Part shown: positions 14,327-16,469 of the stretch, one piece after another
Layout: every line of letters starts with the position of its first letter
Position numbering within the stretch: position 1 is the first letter of the stretch
Assembly: GCA_002304935.1 (NCBI GenBank)
Contig: DBPS01000026.1
Span: 1-16,469 of the forward strand
Source of the DNA: Candidatus Humimicrobium oleiphilum
GTDB taxonomy: Bacteria; Actinomycetota; Humimicrobiia; Humimicrobiales; Humimicrobiaceae
DNA length: 16,469 nt
Direction of reading: 5' to 3'
Notes under the pieces: generated by a model
What the model saw: the letters and a program-made list of their open reading frames with translations, nothing else
Told to the model about the DNA's origin: nothing
The model's database searches: none
Translations under genes and position numbers: made by a program

Positions 14327-15262
14327 TTAATTGGTTGCGTTTAATGTTTTAATCAGTTGTCTGAACATAATTGCGCCAATTATCATTGTTAAAAATAAGC
14401 TCATAATTGCAAGTGTCGAGCCATAACCGATATCAAAATAAACAAAAGATGTCCTATAAACCATCCAATCCAGAAGTTCAGTATTAACTGCCCCCCTGGT
14501 TGTTCCATATAAAGGATCAAACAATCTGATAAGCCACATAGTTCTTAATAATGTAATTATTATGATCAGAGGGCTTAGCATCGGAAGTGTCAGTTTCCTA
14601 AAAACAAACCATCCTTTAGCTCCATCAACTTTAGCTGCTTCAAAGACATCTTTGGGAAGGCTCTTAAGCCCGGCAAGCAGGACTGAAGCTGAAAATGGAA
14701 ACCATTGCCAGATTGTTATTGCACAAATTGTATATAATGCACCCTGAGGGTCCCACCATTTAACTCTGGCCAGACCGATTGCCGATAATACCTGATTAAC
14801 GAAACCAATATTGTACTCAAGAAGAAAATTCCAAACTATCGATAAAATAAGAGGTGCTACCAAAAGAGGCATAAGAATAAGACCCCTTATAATGTTTTGA
14901 CCTTTAAAATCTCTGTTCCATAACATTCCAAGACCTAATCCGATTAGCAATTCAGCAACAATGCAGATAACAGTTACCTGGAAAGTACGTCCGAGAGGTA
15001 TCCAGAAACCTGTGTCCCGAAGCATTGTTCTGTAGTTGTCAAGACCTATAAATAGAGCATTGCCTGATAAGCTCACCTGGAAAAAGGATTTATACAAACA
15101 AAAAATAAGTGGATATATCATAAAAACCAGCAAAACAATTATCAGCGGCAAAGCCAGCATCCACTTGAAATATTTTTCATTTGAAAGAACTTCCCATATT
15201 GAGGGTTTTCTTATCAGGTGACTGTCAAGAAGCGCAATATCACCATTCTCTTTTCTAGCCAT
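14327..15262 (-). CDS. sugar ABC transporter permease, MalF/UgpA type
   Basis: A 311-residue inner-membrane permease. After a roughly 30-residue cytoplasmic N-terminus, the first helix is WMLALPLIIVLLVFMIYPL, followed by SFFQVSLSG, typical of MalF/UgpA-type subunits, and five further hydrophobic segments. The EAA loop reads LPKDVFEAAKVDGAKGWFVF with EAA and DG intact. The ATG follows AAAGGAGG at 11-nt spacing. It is separated from the binding-protein gene by 163 bp containing a strong hairpin, which probably lowers its expression relative to that gene. The next permease starts 1 nt after its stop. The substrate is not predictable from the permease; the adjacent isomerase and dehydrogenases point to a monosaccharide or a sugar derivative. 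Confidence 0.92.
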   Translation of the reverse strand: MARKENGDIALLDSHLIRKPSIWEVLSNEKYFKWMLALPLIIVLLVFMIYPLIFCLYKSFFQVSLSGNALFIGLDNYRTMLRDTGFWIPLGRTFQVTVICIVAELLIGLGLGMLWNRDFKGQNIIRGLILMPLLVAPLILSIVWNFLLEYNIGFVNQVLSAIGLARVKWWDPQGALYTICAITIWQWFPFSASVLLAGLKSLPKDVFEAAKVDGAKGWFVFRKLTLPMLSPLIIIITLLRTMWLIRLFDPLYGTTRGAVNTELLDWMVYRTSFVYFDIGYGSTLAIMSLFLTMIIGAIMFRQLIKTLNATN

Positions 15263-15332
15263 ACTGTCTGTTTCCTCCTTTTATTCCAGACATGTTTTCT
15301 TTCCCCGAATTAAAAACTTACTTTAATTTTAA

Positions 15333-15371
15333 TCAGGAGAAAGGAATATATTTTTTATTCCTTTCTCCTGA
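15333..15371 (-). repeat. 16-bp perfect stem-loop between binding protein and permease genes
   Basis: TCAGGAGAAAGGAATA (15333-15348) and TATTCCTTTCTCCTGA (15356-15371) form a perfect 16-bp stem with a 7-nt loop. In minus-strand RNA it follows the stop of the solute-binding protein by about 54 nt and is not followed by a good U-run. Such hairpins after binding-protein genes (as in malE-malF) are known to block 3' exonucleases or partly stop transcription, giving much more binding protein than permease. That role is inferred here from position and structure. Confidence 0.65.
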
Positions 15372-15425
15372 AATACCCTTTACGTTTTCAAAGTTTAAAT
15401 ATCTTTGTTCTTAAGATATAAGAAA

Positions 15426-16469
15426 TTATTCTTCTACTCTGATAGGTATAGTATCGAATTTTGAAACCAACTCTACCATTTGTTTGTTCACTGAATCTAT
15501 GCAATCTTCAGGAGAAAGCTCACCGCTGAAACCTTTTGAAAGAGTGTTCATGTGCATTTCAGATACTTTACCACCAGCTGCTGAGTTGAAATAGAATGCG
15601 TTATCAATAACTTCAGCATATTCTGCATTTGTCCAGCAGGTTTTCAGATAATCTGTCAGCAGGCCAAATGGATAAGCCAGTTCGTCAGTTTTCCACATTG
15701 CATCTTCAATTACATCCATTCTTGTAGAAAGCTGGCCAGCATCTTTCATAACAACAGTCTGGCATTCTTTTGAACTAAGCCATCTTAACAACCAGTAAGA
15801 AGCTTCCTGATTCTTGGATGCTTTTGCTACTCCGAATGACCATGCACCTGTGTAACCTTTATTACCAAGAGTGTTATAGATACCTAGTTTTGCATCAGGA
15901 TCAGCTAATCCGGCTGCAGATTCTTTCAAAATATCAGTATTCCATGCAAAACAGTTTGAATACATCATACCAGTAATAACTGAATCTCCCTCACCAAGCG
16001 AGCTTACAACAAAATCAAAGTTAGCTGTTAAAACACCGGGTGAAGAAGTTTTAACTCTGTCAACATATTCTTTCATTGTCTGAACCATAAGGTCAGTATT
16101 CTTTTTGGTTATAACAAACTCTGTAACTTTACCTGAATCATCTTTTACAACCTGTGCATAATCTCCGCCATTGCCCCACAGATATGTTGAAAATTCATCA
16201 TTAGCCTGATATGCACTTGCCTGCATAGACATGCCGTAAATATCTTTTTCAAGTGCTTTTCCTTTAAGCATGTCGCCTTTTTTCCTTGTGAAGAATGTTG
16301 CCTGGTCTAGAAGCTGCTGTGCGGTTACTGCAGGAGCAAGATCATAGCCATATTTTTCTTTGAAAGCAGCCTGTTCTGTAGCATCGTCAAATACATCCTG
16401 CCTCAGGAACATGCCGCACTGATATGTGTAGAAAGGAATAACCATTATCTTGCCATCAGTTTTTGCTGT
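15426..16469 (-). CDS. ABC transporter extracellular sugar-binding protein (5' end outside window)
   Basis: The reading frame stays open to the window edge (codons for TAKTDGKI precede the first in-frame Met at 16445), so this is the C-terminal about 347 residues of a family 1 solute-binding protein; the signal peptide and N-terminal lobe start lie outside. Features typical of the family are the hinge-side segment PFYTYQCGMFLRQDVFDD, a tryptophan/aromatic-rich sugar cleft (FSTYLWGNGGDYAQ, TGAWSFGVAKASKNQEASYWLLRWLSS) and the C-terminal helix SPEDCIDSVNKQMVELVSKF. It would capture the substrate outside the membrane and deliver it to the two permeases. It is the first visible gene of the operon, so the promoter lies beyond the window. 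Confidence 0.9.
   Translation of the reverse strand, partial: TAKTDGKIMVIPFYTYQCGMFLRQDVFDDATEQAAFKEKYGYDLAPAVTAQQLLDQATFFTRKKGDMLKGKALEKDIYGMSMQASAYQANDEFSTYLWGNGGDYAQVVKDDSGKVTEFVITKKNTDLMVQTMKEYVDRVKTSSPGVLTANFDFVVSSLGEGDSVITGMMYSNCFAWNTDILKESAAGLADPDAKLGIYNTLGNKGYTGAWSFGVAKASKNQEASYWLLRWLSSKECQTVVMKDAGQLSTRMDVIEDAMWKTDELAYPFGLLTDYLKTCWTNAEYAEVIDNAFYFNSAAGGKVSEMHMNTLSKGFSGELSPEDCIDSVNKQMVELVSKFDTIPIRVEE

Noticed and set aside
1..16469. CRISPR array, tRNA/rRNA genes, insertion sequences or phage genes
   Set aside because: I saw no regularly spaced repeats, no transposase or integrase motifs, no tRNA-like cloverleaf and no rRNA-like sequence; no gap exceeds 300 bases.

Overview
The window is AT-rich (by eye roughly 60% or more A+T). 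It is densely packed, with clear GGAG-type ribosome binding sites, some GTG starts and short intergenic gaps. The gene content fits a heterotrophic, probably anaerobic or fermentative low-GC bacterium, but nothing here fixes the phylum: there is no rRNA, tRNA or marker gene. Fourteen genes on the minus strand form what looks like one carbohydrate uptake and catabolism cluster, read from 16469 down to 1430. A single plus-strand gene (80..1315) faces it.

Layout in transcription order on the minus strand. First comes a sugar ABC transporter of the MalFGK/Ugp type: a solute-binding protein cut by the window edge (15426..16469), two permeases (14327..15262 and 13474..14325), a 59-residue two-helix membrane protein (13217..13396), and two different ATPases (12083..13213 and 10962..12071). 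Next are catabolic enzymes: a short-chain dehydrogenase (10099..10866), an L-fucose/L-arabinose isomerase-like protein (8701..10044) and an NAD(P)-dependent aldehyde dehydrogenase (7129..8607). After a structured 194-bp gap come a CoA-acylating aldehyde dehydrogenase (5561..6934), SucC-like and SucD-like subunits of an ADP-forming acyl-CoA synthetase (4416..5564 and 3544..4413), a zinc alcohol/polyol dehydrogenase (2404..3453) and a pyruvate-type aldolase resembling 4-hydroxy-2-oxoglutarate aldolase (1430..2323). A lactate racemase-family protein (LarA-like) converges on this operon from the left.

How they may work together (inference): a sugar or sugar derivative is imported, isomerised and/or oxidised, and cleaved by the aldolase to pyruvate plus an aldehyde. 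The aldehyde is then either oxidised directly by the 492-residue dehydrogenase, or oxidised to an acyl-CoA and converted to the free acid by the SucCD-like synthetase with formation of ATP. LarA may interconvert stereoisomers of the hydroxy-acid product. No sugar-acid dehydratase, kinase, lactonase or regulator is visible in the window, so the pathway is incomplete here and the substrate is unknown. The most unusual points are the translationally coupled aldehyde-to-ATP module with a motif-divergent SucD, the small membrane protein between permease and ATPase, the paired ATPases with glutamate in the Q-loop, and a long folded element in front of the CoA branch whose G-U pairs favour the operon-strand RNA.
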